This document shows, one piece after another, positions 10,828 through 21,423 of a stretch of 64,000 nt of DNA. The translations under genes were made by a program, and so were the position numbers. The notes under the pieces were generated by a model, which was given only the letters and a program-made list of their open reading frames with translations, searched no databases and had not been told where the DNA came from. Each line of letters starts with the position of its first letter. The stretch's first letter is position 1. This stretch comes from Neoarius graeffei (taxonomy: Eukaryota > Chordata > Actinopteri > Siluriformes > Ariidae): the NCBI RefSeq assembly GCF_027579695.1, contig NC_083571.1:37061943-37125942 (forward strand), given 5' to 3'.

Positions 10828-11130
10828 TCATAAAAGTAACACAGAATTTATGTCTTTGTGGATTTTACACGCCAACTTAAATTTCACTTTTTGGAGAGAC
10901 AGGAAAAATAATTTAAAGTCATTAACAAAACATGAAAAGGAAGGCTTGTTGTTTCTCCATTTACAACGATGAATATGATATTTACCCATAAGTATGACAA
11001 TGTTTACCAATTCAGAAATAGAAGAGTTAAGATTGTCCATGTAAAAAAGAACATGAGAGATGACAAAAGGTAACATATCAATTATTTTGACAGATAACCA
11101 ATCATTGATATCCAGCCAAAATTACCTAGA
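10828..11130 (-). pseudogene. L1-Tx1 ORF2, extreme C-terminus
   Basis: Encodes LGNFGWISMIDWLSV, then LMGKYHIHRCKWRNNKPSF and FVNDFKLFFLSL before a stop at 10828. The GKYHIHKCK-type ending is usual for the L1-Tx1 ORF2 terminus. The 3' UTR and A-rich tail follow at 10692-10827. Confidence 0.75.
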
Positions 11131-12187
11131 TACAGGCAGTCCCCCCAGGCTTTCGCGGGCCTTTTTTGTGATTGTTGCGGGCTAAAATGTCTGATGTTGG
11201 GGGGTGGGGGGGTGGGGGGTGTTTCCAAAAAATTGCGATGAAAGTTGCTGTGTTTTTTTTCGGTTTTTGTTGCGATTACATTGCGGGAGGAAGTTAAAGT
11301 TGCGAGAAATTGTTGCGATTTTCTCTTTTTGTGATTAAAATTGAGTGATATGTTAAATATTAAGTTATTACTGAAAAACTATTGATTAAAAAAAACAAAG
11401 ACACTGAGAAATGGTCCTATAAACAACTTTACCAATATAAAAGATTACCAGGACTACAAAAATGCAGAAAAATAGGCTTTACTTATCCAAATGCACCTGT
11501 TGGTTCAAAAGTTAAAGTGCATAGAACCTCACAGCACAACATGAAGTTACTTTAAAATATAATATAAATGCCTCAGCTTTCATGTAAGAAAAAAAACCTA
11601 TTAATACTAGTACTGTGTGCAGGCAGTCTCTCCTGAAGACTAAATTAAACAATAATTATAAACTAATAAAATAAATGGCTCAGGCTTCATAGAAGAAAAA
11701 AAAATTGAACAGAATCTCACAGTATGATGCTGAAGCTGCCTAAACAATGGAAAATAAAATACCATTTTGGCAAAAATGTTGGCATCCATTAATTTCTTGT
11801 ATTAAGTAAAAAAATAATGTAAAGTGTGCACAGTCCTTCACTGTAAACATAACACACTTTCAGTAACAGAATTTAAACCTATATAAACACTGACTCGCAC
11901 ATGCAGTGTTGCCAGATACTGCTGACGTTTTCCAGCCCAAAATCTGTTCAAAACCCGCCAAAATGCACTTACAACCGCCCAATCTGGCAACACCGCGCAC
12001 ATGCTGCTTCTCTTGAACGTATACACGGAAGTAAGGCGGAAGGTAGTTTGTCGACGTCACCTCAAGACAACGCCAACGATTGGTTAGATTTGCGGGAAAG
12101 TTACGGTGATTGGATATAATTGCAACACCGCCCTGAATTCGCGGGGATTGGTTGAATTTGCAAATCGCAACATCCTGGAGGGTCTGT
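11131..12187. mobile_element. Non-autonomous inverted-repeat DNA element
   Basis: About 1.06 kb inserted between two in-order coding segments of L1-Tx1 ORF2. Ends are related as inverted repeats: TACAGGCAGTCCCCCCAGG on the left and TACAGACCCTCCAGG as reverse complement of the right. It contains G-rich runs (11199-11221) and no transposase. Exact borders are uncertain by about 10 bases. Confidence 0.6.
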
Positions 12188-12681
12188 ACAGGGCATAAAT
12201 AAAACGTGTTCTGAGGTCTCTTCAGCTTCATTACAGAATCCACAAGGTTCTACTTCAAACCCAAATCTTCTTTTAAGGAAATCAGCAACTGGATAAATTT
12301 TATTTATTATTTTAAAGTGAGTTTCTTTGACCTTAGGTGAAATAGGCCATTTCACAAATTTTGTATGAGCCTTTTCCAAAACTGACAAGGTCACTTCATC
12401 ATTCATTCTGAACAAGGCTCTGTTGACGTTATGGAACAACTCTACTTTAAAGGCTGTACTGACAAATCTGTTATCACACTTCTTATTGTTTATGTGGGTT
12501 TCATCTATGATTAACTGGGGTAAAAGTGATCTAACAGAATTCTTCCTGATATTTTGTATCAATCTAATCAAAGGCAGGGGGATAGCCTTGCAGATTTTAT
12601 TATATTCATGTGGAGCGCATTTTAATTTGTATTTATTTGAAAAGACACTATAATCCAAAAATTCACCATCCCCATCCATTA
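12188..12681 (-). pseudogene. L1-Tx1 ORF2, C-terminal part (second segment)
   Basis: Encodes FLDYSVFSNKYKLKCAPHEY, KWPISPKVKETHFKIINKIY and the metal-binding CGFCNEAEETSEHVLF stretch (C-x2-C...H). This is the C-terminal zinc-finger region of L1-type ORF2. It lies between the Tc1 MITE and the inverted-repeat element. Confidence 0.78.
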
Positions 12682-12683
12682 TA

Positions 12684-13211
12684 CACTACCGTTCAAAAGT
12701 TTGGGGTCACTTTGAAATTTCCTTATTTTTGAAAGAAAAGCACTGTTCTTTTCAATGAAGATCACTTTAAACTAATCAGAAATACACTCTATACATTGCT
12801 AATGTGGTAAATGACTATTCTAGCTGCAAATGTCTGGTTTTTGGTGCAATATCTCCATAGGTGTATAGAGGCCCATTTCCAGCAACTCTCACTCCAGTGT
12901 TCTAATGGTACAATGTGTTTGCTCATTGCCTCAGAAGGCTAATGGATGATTAGAAAACCCTTGTACAATCATGTTAGCACAGCTGAAAACAGTTTAGCTC
13001 TTTAGAGAAGCTATAAAACTGACCTTCCTTTGAGCAGATTGAGTTTCTGGAGCATCACATTTGTGGGGTCGATTAAATGCTCAAAATGGCCAGAAAAATG
13101 TCTTGACTATATTTTCTATTCATTTTACAACTTATGGTGGTAAATAAAAGTGTGACTTTTCATGGAAAACACAAAATTGTCTGGGTGACCCCAAACTTTT
13201 GAACGGTAGTG
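12684..13211. mobile_element. Tc1/mariner MITE (528 bp)
   Basis: Begins CACTACCGTTCAAAAGTTTG and ends with its reverse complement. TA lies on both sides (12682-12683 and 13212-13213). No transposase is encoded. It interrupts L1-Tx1 ORF2. Confidence 0.93.
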
Positions 13212-13213
13212 TA

Positions 13214-13529
13214 TCAGTAACAAACCAAATGTCTCTCTCATACCAATCCTTCTTAAAAAGTGACTTTCTATTGATGTTAATAACTCTGTTATTCCATAAG
13301 TTTGCACCGTGAGGTGAAAAATTATGGGTAAATATCATCTTCCAAAAGTAAAGAATCTGTTTATGAAATCTTGAAAGTTTCAAAGGAATCTTAATGATAT
13401 CAAAATCACATTTTAAAAGAAAATCAAATCCTCCAACTTTATTGAACAGTGATCTAGGTATGTGGAACCACATAGAATCAGACTGGGCCAAAAATGTTTT
13501 AATCCACTTAATCTTCAGAGTCCCAACCA
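13214..13529 (-). pseudogene. L1-Tx1 ORF2, C-terminal part (segment between insertions)
   Basis: Continues ORF2 on the far side of the I/Nimb-type LINE. It encodes KWIKTFLAQSDSMWFHIPRS, FKHQILYFWKMIF-like and LWNNRVININRKSLFKKDW stretches typical of the C-terminal region of fish L1-Tx1 polymerases. It ends at the Tc1 MITE. Confidence 0.75.
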
Positions 13530-13626
13530 AGGGGTGGGAGAGAGGTGACGGAGAGAGAGAGAGAGGAGTTTCAGCTTGAGAGGATCGGCGGCTCGTAGTG
13601 AACCGGTGTCTTTTGTGGAGAACCCC

Positions 13627-14805
13627 ATGGGGATCTCAGACACCAGTAGTATGGATAGTGGAGGAGAAGACTGTGATCCTGAGGGCAATAGGACGTTTAG
13701 ACCTTCCCCTACAAGGAGTAGGTCTAAACAGGATAGAGACAATCCGAGTAGATTTAGTGTTGGGAGTGATGAAGAGTCTCAGCGCCTTAAAACAAGAAGG
13801 AGTGAGTTTGTTGTAATTGTGAAATTGAAGAGTAATGCGCCCAAGATCTTGAATGCCGTGCATTTAGCTGAAAGCTTGTCGAAAGAAATGGGTGGCTTCC
13901 AGCATGCAAAATCTCTGGCTAATGGCAGGATCCTAGTGGTTTGTAATTCTAAAATGCAGGAGAAAGCCCTCTCTATCTCATCCCTTAGAAACTGCGATGT
14001 GGAGGTATATGTACCAGGGACTGGCACAAGGGCAAAGGGTGTAATTTATGGAGTGCCTATTGACATTACTGATGAGGAAATTCGGAACAATTCTATGGGA
14101 ACAAAGATTGTTGAGGTTAGACGATTCCTAATTACTAGAAACAATGAGAAAATGCCTAGTCGAACAGTACGGCTGACATTTGACTCGGCGGTTATGCCGA
14201 GTCGTGTTGGGATTGGATTTTTGAGTTTTCAGGTGAAGCCATATATAAGGCCTCCTCTGCGGTGTTTCCATTGTCAGGGATATGGGCATGTTGCCTCTAT
14301 GTACCGTTCGAAAAGAAAGTGTGGCAAGTGTGGGGGGGACCACAAATATGAGGAGTGCGATGCGGCTTCGATGTGCTGCCCAAATTGTGGGGAAAACCAC
14401 AGTTCCGCGTATAAGGGGTGTCGGATGTATGCGACCGCTGTGGAAGTTCAGAAAGTCAGAACAATTGATAAGATATCTTATGTGGAGGCTGTGAGAAGAG
14501 TTAAAAATGCTGGTCCTGGCCGTCTCCCTCAACAGCCGCCAGCTCCTAGAGCCCAAGTAACTTCCACTCCAAGTGATAACTTTGTTATTAAAAAGATGGA
14601 TCTTCTGGCATTTATCTCTGACGTAATCTCAGAATCGAAGTTTTCTCGAGTGGTCAACAAGTCTGATGTGGTTCAATTAGTCTCTAAGGCTGCAATCAAA
14701 TATTTGCAAGTGAACATTCTCCCTGAATCTCTGTTCCGGTTTCTTAAAGAAAGGGATGGCCGTCCTATGATGTCCCAAAGTAGCACTATGGGAGGGAATA
14801 GGTAG
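13627..14805 (+). CDS. LINE ORF1 gag-like RNA-binding protein (about 393 aa)
   Basis: Open frame from the ATG at 13627 (an upstream in-frame TTG at 13576 is not needed) to TAG at 14803. The central part resembles the RRM-like gag region (EFVVIVKLKSNAPKILN, KGVIYGVPIDITDEEI). Three zinc knuckles follow: CFHCQGYGHVASMY, CGKCGGDHKYEEC and CCPNCGENHSSAYKGC. In the first knuckle the final Cys is replaced by Tyr (codon TAC at 14302-14304). It binds the element's RNA to form the retrotransposition particle. The stop lies five bases before the ORF2 ATG, so ORF2 may be translated by reinitiation. Confidence 0.9.
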   Translation: MGISDTSSMDSGGEDCDPEGNRTFRPSPTRSRSKQDRDNPSRFSVGSDEESQRLKTRRSEFVVIVKLKSNAPKILNAVHLAESLSKEMGGFQHAKSLANGRILVVCNSKMQEKALSISSLRNCDVEVYVPGTGTRAKGVIYGVPIDITDEEIRNNSMGTKIVEVRRFLITRNNEKMPSRTVRLTFDSAVMPSRVGIGFLSFQVKPYIRPPLRCFHCQGYGHVASMYRSKRKCGKCGGDHKYEECDAASMCCPNCGENHSSAYKGCRMYATAVEVQKVRTIDKISYVEAVRRVKNAGPGRLPQQPPAPRAQVTSTPSDNFVIKKMDLLAFISDVISESKFSRVVNKSDVVQLVSKAAIKYLQVNILPESLFRFLKERDGRPMMSQSSTMGGNR

Positions 14806-14810
14806 CTTTG

Positions 14811-17800
14811 ATGGTTTTTAATCTCCTGCAATGGAACGCTCGTAGTTTGATTGGAAATGGGCAGGAATTTAAAAGGTTTGTCACTTCTAGTGAAATTAGT
14901 TGTCATGTTATTTGTGTCCAGGAGACCTGGCTGAAGCCATCTTTGGATTTTGTCCTGCCTGGATATGTATCTGTGCGGAAAGATAGGAAGGACAGGGTAG
15001 GTGGTGGGTGTGTAACTTTTATTAAAGTCGGCATTGAATTCAGGGTTGTTCCAATAGAGTCTTCCCTAGAAGTACTAGTGACTGAAATTTGGAGTACTAC
15101 TGGTCGTTTTTCACTGATTAATTTTTACAACCCGTGTTTACGTTTGCGCACAGTTGAGCTGGCTGATATATTAAGTCAGGTGCGCACCCCAGTTATTTGG
15201 ACGGGAGATTTCAACGCGCATAATGTTTTATGGGGAAGCGGCAAGACGGATGGCAATGGGGAGGTAGTGGAAGATGTAATGTTTGATTTTAACTTAGTCT
15301 GTCTTAATGATGGACACCCCACTAGAGTGCAGCTTGGGTCGTCGACCACGTCATGCTTGGATTTGATGCTAGTTTCTGGCGAGTTGGCAGGCAAGAGTGG
15401 ATGGGAAGTGTTTGATTTCAACTTAGGTAGTGACCATTTTCCTACGCTGGGAACTTTTGGACTGCAGCTTCCTGCTGAGATGATTAGGACAGATGGGAGG
15501 CTCAACTTTTTCAAAGCGGACTCAGAAAAGTTCGAAACTGTATGCGATACTCTCCTTCCAAGCATACAAAATGAGTCAATAGACCAGTGGAACTCTGACC
15601 TTACAGGCCTAATTTCAGCAGCAGCAGCCTCTGCTATTCCTAAGAAAGGCATAGGCCTACAGAGGAAAGCGGTCCCCTGGTGGAGCAAAGAATGTGATGA
15701 AGCTATTAAGGAAAGAAATTCTGCCTTTAGACTCCTGAGGAGGTACCCCACCGTTGACAACCTTATACAGTATAAACGCTGCAGGGCTCTGGCTAGGAGA
15801 GTCATTAAATCTGCTAAGAGGGATAGTTGGAGGGAATACTGCTCCTCTCTGTCAGGTGATACCCCTATTTCACAACTGTGGTCTACTGTGAGGAGGATGA
15901 ATGGTATAGGAAAGAAGGTAGATATTCCTGTCCTGGTGGTTGGGGCTTCGACTGCTATGACTCCCGCAGAGAAGGCCAACCTTTTAGTGGAATCATTCAG
16001 GATGGTTCACAGTTTTGATAATGTAGACCAGGAAAGCCGGGACATGATGAACCAGTCTGTGGGTGGGTTTGTGTACTCCCATGAATTAATGTCTGATGAT
16101 TTTAATGTTTTCTTTTCTTTAGATGAGTTAAAGAGAGCCATAGCGGCAGGCAGGAAGACGGCCCCTGGCATGGATAACCTACATTACGAATTACTCAAAC
16201 ATGTTTCTGATGCCCTCCTGGATGAATTACTCAGTCTCATGAATGACATTTGGAGGCAAGGTAGACTACCAAAGTCATGGAAACACGCAGTGGTCATCCC
16301 GGTGTTGAAGCCTGGGAAGGATCCCAGCTCCCCTTCTTCGTACAGGCCTATTGCCCTTACATCGGTTTTATGCAAGGTTATGGAACGAATGGTGACAGAC
16401 AGGTTGGTCCATTTTTTAGAATCTAAGGGGGCATTGGCAGAGTATCAAAGTGGATTTAGAAAGGGGAGGAGTACCATGGACAATGTGATTGCCTTAGACT
16501 ATGAGATCAAAAGAGCATTTGCTAATAAGGAGTCTCTTATCGGTGTCTTTCTGGACATAGAGAAGGCGTACGACATGCTGTGGAGGGAGGGCCTTCTTGT
16601 GAAGCTTTCTAGATATGGTGTAAGTGGTAGGATGTTTGGGTGGATTAGAAATTTCCTGGAGGAGCGAACAATTCAGGTGAGGGTAGGGCAAGTCTTGTCA
16701 GATGTAGTCTCTATTGACAATGGAACTCTGCAGGGGAGCGTGATTAGCCCTGTTTTGTTCAATGTAATGATTAACGATATGTTTTTAGATCTGAACCAAG
16801 GTATTGGGAAGAGTTTGTATGCGGATGATGGGGCTCTCTGGGTCAAGGGTAGAAACATTCCCTTCATTACAAATAAGATGCAGGAAGAGCTGAATACTGT
16901 GGTTAAGTGGGCCAGGAAATGGGGGTTTAAAATATCTGTGGCCAAATCTAAATTTGTAGTTTTCAGCCGTAGCAAGAAAAAGTGGAACATTTCTTTGTCC
17001 CTTTATGACTCTTCTATAGAGAAAGTGGACAGTTTTAAATATTTGGGAGTATGGTTGGATAGTAAATTGACCTGGAACGTTCATGTTTCTAAAGTGATTA
17101 CAAAAACTAGCAAAGTGTTAAATGTTATGAGGTGTTTGTCTGGATTTTCATGGGGGGCTGAAAAGGGCACTTTACTAACTATTTATCAGGCTATGATAAG
17201 ATCTATCTTTGACTATGGGTGCCAGGTATATGGTGCGGCTGCAATTTCTGTCTTAAAGAGGCTAGATGTCATTCAATTTAAGGCCCTTAGAGTCTGTTGT
17301 GGGGCATTTGCCTCCACATCGACCTCTGCTCTTCTGGTTGAAACAGGTGAGAAGCCTTTGATGGTGAGAAGAGTTCAGCTTTCTCTGCACTATTGGAATA
17401 GGCTCAGGGAGAAGTTTGCTATCTGCCCCACAAGCCACATATTCATGGACTGTTATGAATTTGCCTCTGACCAGGTGAGAAGCCATCCATTCCTTAGACA
17501 ATGTATGACATGGGCCAAAGATTATAACTTATTGGATATGGTCCCAGTTAAGAGTTCCTATTGGGGATCAGTACCTATGTGGCTCCTTCCCTCCTTCCAA
17601 ATTGATTTTAATTTGCACAAGGATAAACATGATGAGGAGATTGAATTTTCTAAGGACTCTGTTCAGGAGCATATTCAACATAACTGGAATCTGCATTTGC
17701 AGATTTATACTGATGGATCTAAAGATCCTGAGTCAGGGAGAGTGAGTTGTGCGTTTTATGTTCCACAGCTAGATTTAAAATGCGGGTATAGAATAAGTGA

Positions 17801-18557
17801 TAATATGTCTGTGTTTACAGCAGAGGCTTTGGGTATTTTAAAAGCCCTTCAATGGGTATTGGAGGCACGGCCTAAAAACGTGATTATTTGCTCTGACTCT
17901 TCATCAGTCTTACACTGTATTGAAACATACTCTTCAAATGCTCGCCCTGATCTAATCTCAGACATTCTATTGTTGCTGAATAATCTCCATAAGAGTGGCT
18001 GTGTTGTTTCCTTCCTGTGGGTCCCCGCCCATATGGGTATTAAGGGGAATGAACTAGTCGATCAGTGTGCAAAAGACAGCTTGAAAGAGGACACAATTTC
18101 TGTGTCGGTTAGCCCAGGTCGAACTGAACTAAGGAGTAAACTCATGGAGGAAGTGTTCCAGACATGGCAGCTCCAGTGGGACAGAGATGTGAAAGGGAGA
18201 CACTTATATGCAATTCAGCCTTCTGTAAGCTCCCAGTGTACTTTATCTGGAGTTAGGTCTCAGCAAGTAGTGCTCACACGTCTTAGATTAGGGCATTGTG
18301 CCCTAAACTCCAATCTATATCTGATTAATAAACACAGAGATGGATTGTGCGACAAATGCAGAGTTCCTGAGACAATTTCTCATGTTTTGTTAGAATGTGT
18401 GCAATACAGTGTGCATAGACGTACGTTTTTTAACATCCTCTCCAGCCTTGGTGTTACCACTGTCTCTCTCCCTGTTTTGCTTCAGTTGAAGGATTATAAA
18501 GTTACCTCCATCCTGATTGGGTTTTTAAAAGCCTCTGGGCTTTATTCCAGAATCTAA
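14811..18557 (+). CDS. LINE ORF2 polyprotein: endonuclease, reverse transcriptase, RNase H
   Basis: Uninterrupted frame of about 1248 codons from the ATG at 14811. The APE endonuclease (residues 1-220) has LLQWNARSL, CVQETW, WTGDFNAHN and GSDHFPT. The reverse transcriptase (about 470-770) has PVLKPGKDPSSPSSYRPIAL, SGFRKGRSTMDN, FLDIEKAYD, GTLQGSVISPVLFN and the catalytic YADDGALW. RNase H (about 965-1095) has IYTDGSKDPESG, FTAEALGI, CSDSSSVLHC and WVPAHMGIKGNELVD, giving the D-E-D-D set. A C-terminal zinc motif CDKCRVPETISHVLLEC follows. All catalytic motifs are present, so the element may be active or recently so. Confidence 0.95.
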   Translation: MVFNLLQWNARSLIGNGQEFKRFVTSSEISCHVICVQETWLKPSLDFVLPGYVSVRKDRKDRVGGGCVTFIKVGIEFRVVPIESSLEVLVTEIWSTTGRFSLINFYNPCLRLRTVELADILSQVRTPVIWTGDFNAHNVLWGSGKTDGNGEVVEDVMFDFNLVCLNDGHPTRVQLGSSTTSCLDLMLVSGELAGKSGWEVFDFNLGSDHFPTLGTFGLQLPAEMIRTDGRLNFFKADSEKFETVCDTLLPSIQNESIDQWNSDLTGLISAAAASAIPKKGIGLQRKAVPWWSKECDEAIKERNSAFRLLRRYPTVDNLIQYKRCRALARRVIKSAKRDSWREYCSSLSGDTPISQLWSTVRRMNGIGKKVDIPVLVVGASTAMTPAEKANLLVESFRMVHSFDNVDQESRDMMNQSVGGFVYSHELMSDDFNVFFSLDELKRAIAAGRKTAPGMDNLHYELLKHVSDALLDELLSLMNDIWRQGRLPKSWKHAVVIPVLKPGKDPSSPSSYRPIALTSVLCKVMERMVTDRLVHFLESKGALAEYQSGFRKGRSTMDNVIALDYEIKRAFANKESLIGVFLDIEKAYDMLWREGLLVKLSRYGVSGRMFGWIRNFLEERTIQVRVGQVLSDVVSIDNGTLQGSVISPVLFNVMINDMFLDLNQGIGKSLYADDGALWVKGRNIPFITNKMQEELNTVVKWARKWGFKISVAKSKFVVFSRSKKKWNISLSLYDSSIEKVDSFKYLGVWLDSKLTWNVHVSKVITKTSKVLNVMRCLSGFSWGAEKGTLLTIYQAMIRSIFDYGCQVYGAAAISVLKRLDVIQFKALRVCCGAFASTSTSALLVETGEKPLMVRRVQLSLHYWNRLREKFAICPTSHIFMDCYEFASDQVRSHPFLRQCMTWAKDYNLLDMVPVKSSYWGSVPMWLLPSFQIDFNLHKDKHDEEIEFSKDSVQEHIQHNWNLHLQIYTDGSKDPESGRVSCAFYVPQLDLKCGYRISDNMSVFTAEALGILKALQWVLEARPKNVIICSDSSSVLHCIETYSSNARPDLISDILLLLNNLHKSGCVVSFLWVPAHMGIKGNELVDQCAKDSLKEDTISVSVSPGRTELRSKLMEEVFQTWQLQWDRDVKGRHLYAIQPSVSSQCTLSGVRSQQVVLTRLRLGHCALNSNLYLINKHRDGLCDKCRVPETISHVLLECVQYSVHRRTFFNILSSLGVTTVSLPVLLQLKDYKVTSILIGFLKASGLYSRI

Positions 18558-18587
18558 GAGTCTGACATGGTAGTGGACTTGATTATC

Positions 18588-18657
18588 CTGTAGGTGGCGG
18601 TAATACACCAGTTGGTGTCTAATCTGCCATATTAAACTCCGAAGAAGAAGAAGAAGA
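18588..18657 (+). repeat. LINE 3' terminal motif and (GAA)n tail
   Basis: GTAGGTGGCGGTAATACACC, then CTGCCATATTAAACTCCGAA and (GAA)n. This short 3' structure is the probable recognition end for target-primed reverse transcription. The related fragment at 10571-10640 shares its motif order. Confidence 0.7.
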
Positions 18658-18670
18658 AGAGTCCCAACCA

Positions 18671-21260
18671 TTGTTTCAAAATCTGGAGCTCTGATACCAC
18701 CTTCTTTATACTCTTTAACCAGCTGTGATCTTTTAATGTAGTGTGTTTTATTCTTCCACAGAAACTGAAAAATAATAGAGTTGGCTTTTTTGATATTGTT
18801 AGTAGAAATGTAAAGTGAATGACAAGGGTAGATTAAATTCGATATGCCATCTGCTTTAGAAAGAAGCACTCTGCCAAAAATGGTTAGGTCTCTGGATAAC
18901 CAACGGCTAAGTTTTTTTTCCATATCTGATATCTGGATAGAGATATTGGTGTCCTCTCTTCTGAGTATGTTTTTGGACATTGTTACTCCAGGGTATTTAA
19001 CTTCAGATTCAACTCTAATTGAAGCAATAGATGATTCTGTGCAAGTATGTATAGGAAGCAATTCGCACTTTTCAGTATTAAGGATTAAACCTGATGCATT
19101 AGAAAAAATATTAATTATATTTAAAGCTTTTTCTACCATACATTTGTCTTTGAGGAAGATGGATGTATCATCAGCGAATTGACTAATTTTGAATTCTTTT
19201 TCAAAAATCGTAATACCAAGTAAATCCTGACTATTATTAATAAGCAGTGCTAATAGTTGAGTGGTCAAAATAAACAACTTAGGAGAGATAGAGCACCCTT
19301 GTCGAATGCCCTGCAACACCTTAAAACTAGGGGTCATTCCTGGATTCAGGGCAACAGAACTATATATATCAGTATAGAACATCTGCACTATATTGCAGAA
19401 GCTTTCTCCAAAACCTAGAAAATGTAGTGCTTTCAAGAGGAAGGAATGTTCAACTGTATCAAAAGCCTTGTAAAAGTCAAGGAATAGTATAAGTCCATCA
19501 GTGAAGATAAAGTCTCTGTAGTCCAGCATATCTAGTATTAGTCTCGTGTGATTATGAATATTCCTACCTTTTATAAAGGCTGATTGGGATTCATCAATTA
19601 TAGTCATTAAGCCCTCATTTAGTCGATTTGCATAAACATGTGCCAACAGCTTGTAATCATTACATAGGAGTGTTATTGGTCGCCAATTGTCTAAAAGGAG
19701 TGAGTCTTTATTAGGTTTTGGAATTAGTGTTATGAGACCATGTTTCATAGTAGCAGACAAGTTTTTATTTGATATACATTCTTTAAAGGCTTTGTATAGT
19801 AATATTCTGATTTCGCTCCAAAAGAACAAATAAAACTCAGTAGTTAGCCCATCAACTCCTGGTGACTTTCCTTTTGTCATGCTAGTTATTGCCCTATCCA
19901 ATTCTTCGATTTTAAGATCATTTTCTATATTGCTTTTAAAGTCATCATCCATCTGTTTTTTAAATTTACCAATTTTCTCAAAGAATAAAGAGCAACCTGT
20001 CTCTGAGAACTGAGAGTTATATAAGTTGCTATAGAACTTAATTATTTCCTCATCAATAACCATTTGATTATCACTCACTTTACCATTTATATTCAATTTA
20101 TGAATTTTTTTTTGGCTTGTCTTTGTTTTTCAAGACTAAAAAAGTAGGATAAGTTCTTTTCTCCTTCTTCAATCCAACGAGCTTTTGCCCGTACAAAAGC
20201 ATCCTTGGCTTTTTCCAGGTAAAGGGTATCGAGTTCAGTCTGAAGATTGTTCAATTTAGTTTTTTCATCTTCAGCTAAATCAGATTTACTGCACAACTGA
20301 TTAATGTTCTTTATGATATCTTGTTGTTTTAATTTTTTAAGCTTACATATCTGTTTACTGGTATTTATTGCCATCTGCTTTACCTGAAATTTAAACCATT
20401 CCCATTTGCTTAGCATTGACATTTCCATGCCAGCAATTTCTCCAAGTAATTGTCTAACTTTTAAACAGAAAGGAACATTTTGTAGTAACATATTGTTAAA
20501 TTTCCAAACCTGGTTTGGCACAGCCTCATATCTATACCAGCACAGGGATAATGCTACAACACAGTGATCCATTAATGGAGAAGCAGAGATTTCACATTTA
20601 GACACATAGTTAATTAAATTGTCTGAAATTAACCAATAATCTAACCTAGAGCATTGACCATTTTTTTTTGCTGCATTAAACCAAGTGTACTGCTGTGTAC
20701 TGGGATTATGCATTCTCCAAAAATCTATCAACCCTAAATTTGTGACTAGCTCAAGAAAAGTTACATCATAATTGTGACAGTTTCCTTTAGGAGGCATATG
20801 ATCTAACCAGAGATCAGGGACCATATTAAAATCCCCTCCAAAAATAATTTTATCAGTTGTATAATGTGTCTTCCATCCTTCCACCCTATTACTCAGCGAT
20901 GAATAAAAAGACTTGTTCTGTACTTTTCTGTTAAACCCATAAACACACAATAAGATATAGTATACTCCATTAATTTCTACAACCACTATTACCCAGTGGT
21001 CCTTATCATCACATTTGTGGTCAATTACATTACCAGGAAACCTGTTCAACAAAATCATCACACCTGCTGAATGTGATGTACCATGACTAAAAAAAAGTGT
21101 CCCCCCATTGGCTTTTCCAGAAAATTGAGTCATCTTTAACTGAATGAGTCTCTTGAAGAAAAACACAATTAACCTTTTGCTCCTTACAAAAAAGAAAAAT
21201 AGCTTTTCGCTTTACATTGTCTCTTAGCCCCCTAGTGTTTAAAGAAATAAATGATAGCAT
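18671..21260 (-). pseudogene. L1-Tx1 ORF2: endonuclease and reverse transcriptase
   Basis: Starts at the Met before LSFISLNTRGLRDNVKRKA (21260). The endonuclease shows FLQETHS, GGDFNMV, SRLDYWLIS and PLMDHCVVA. The reverse transcriptase shows SPGVDGLTTEFYLFF, LITLIPKPNKD, SAFIKGRNIHNH, LFLDFYKAFDTVEH, GIRQGCSISPKLF and the catalytic FADDTSIF. Two frameshifts occur at homopolymers: an A/T run near 21090-21105 and a T run near 20100-20112. The frame ends at the insertion point of the I/Nimb-type LINE (18671). Confidence 0.88.
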
Positions 21261-21423
21261 TGAACGATTAATTTTGAACGAAAGCACAAGGTTTAAGCTG
21301 ATGTGCAGGAATGAGTAACTTAGTTGGTCCTTATAAAACATTCCTCATGTAACCCTCAGAACTTTAAAGCAGTAAATATTTTAACAGTCAACCTCACATT
21401 AGGCCTTAATGCCGTTACTTTGC

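Larger units (their letters stand above)
13530..18657 (+). mobile_element. I/Nimb-type LINE, full length and apparently intact
   Basis: A plus-strand non-LTR retrotransposon inside the minus-strand L1-Tx1 element. Perfect 13 bp target duplication AGAGTCCCAACCA (13517-13529 and 18658-18670). It ends in a (GAA)n tail (18639-18657). Both ORFs are open over their full length. It encodes a gag-like ORF1 and an ORF2 with endonuclease, reverse transcriptase and RNase H, the architecture of the I superfamily (I, Nimb and relatives). The exact clade needs a tree. Confidence 0.93.
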
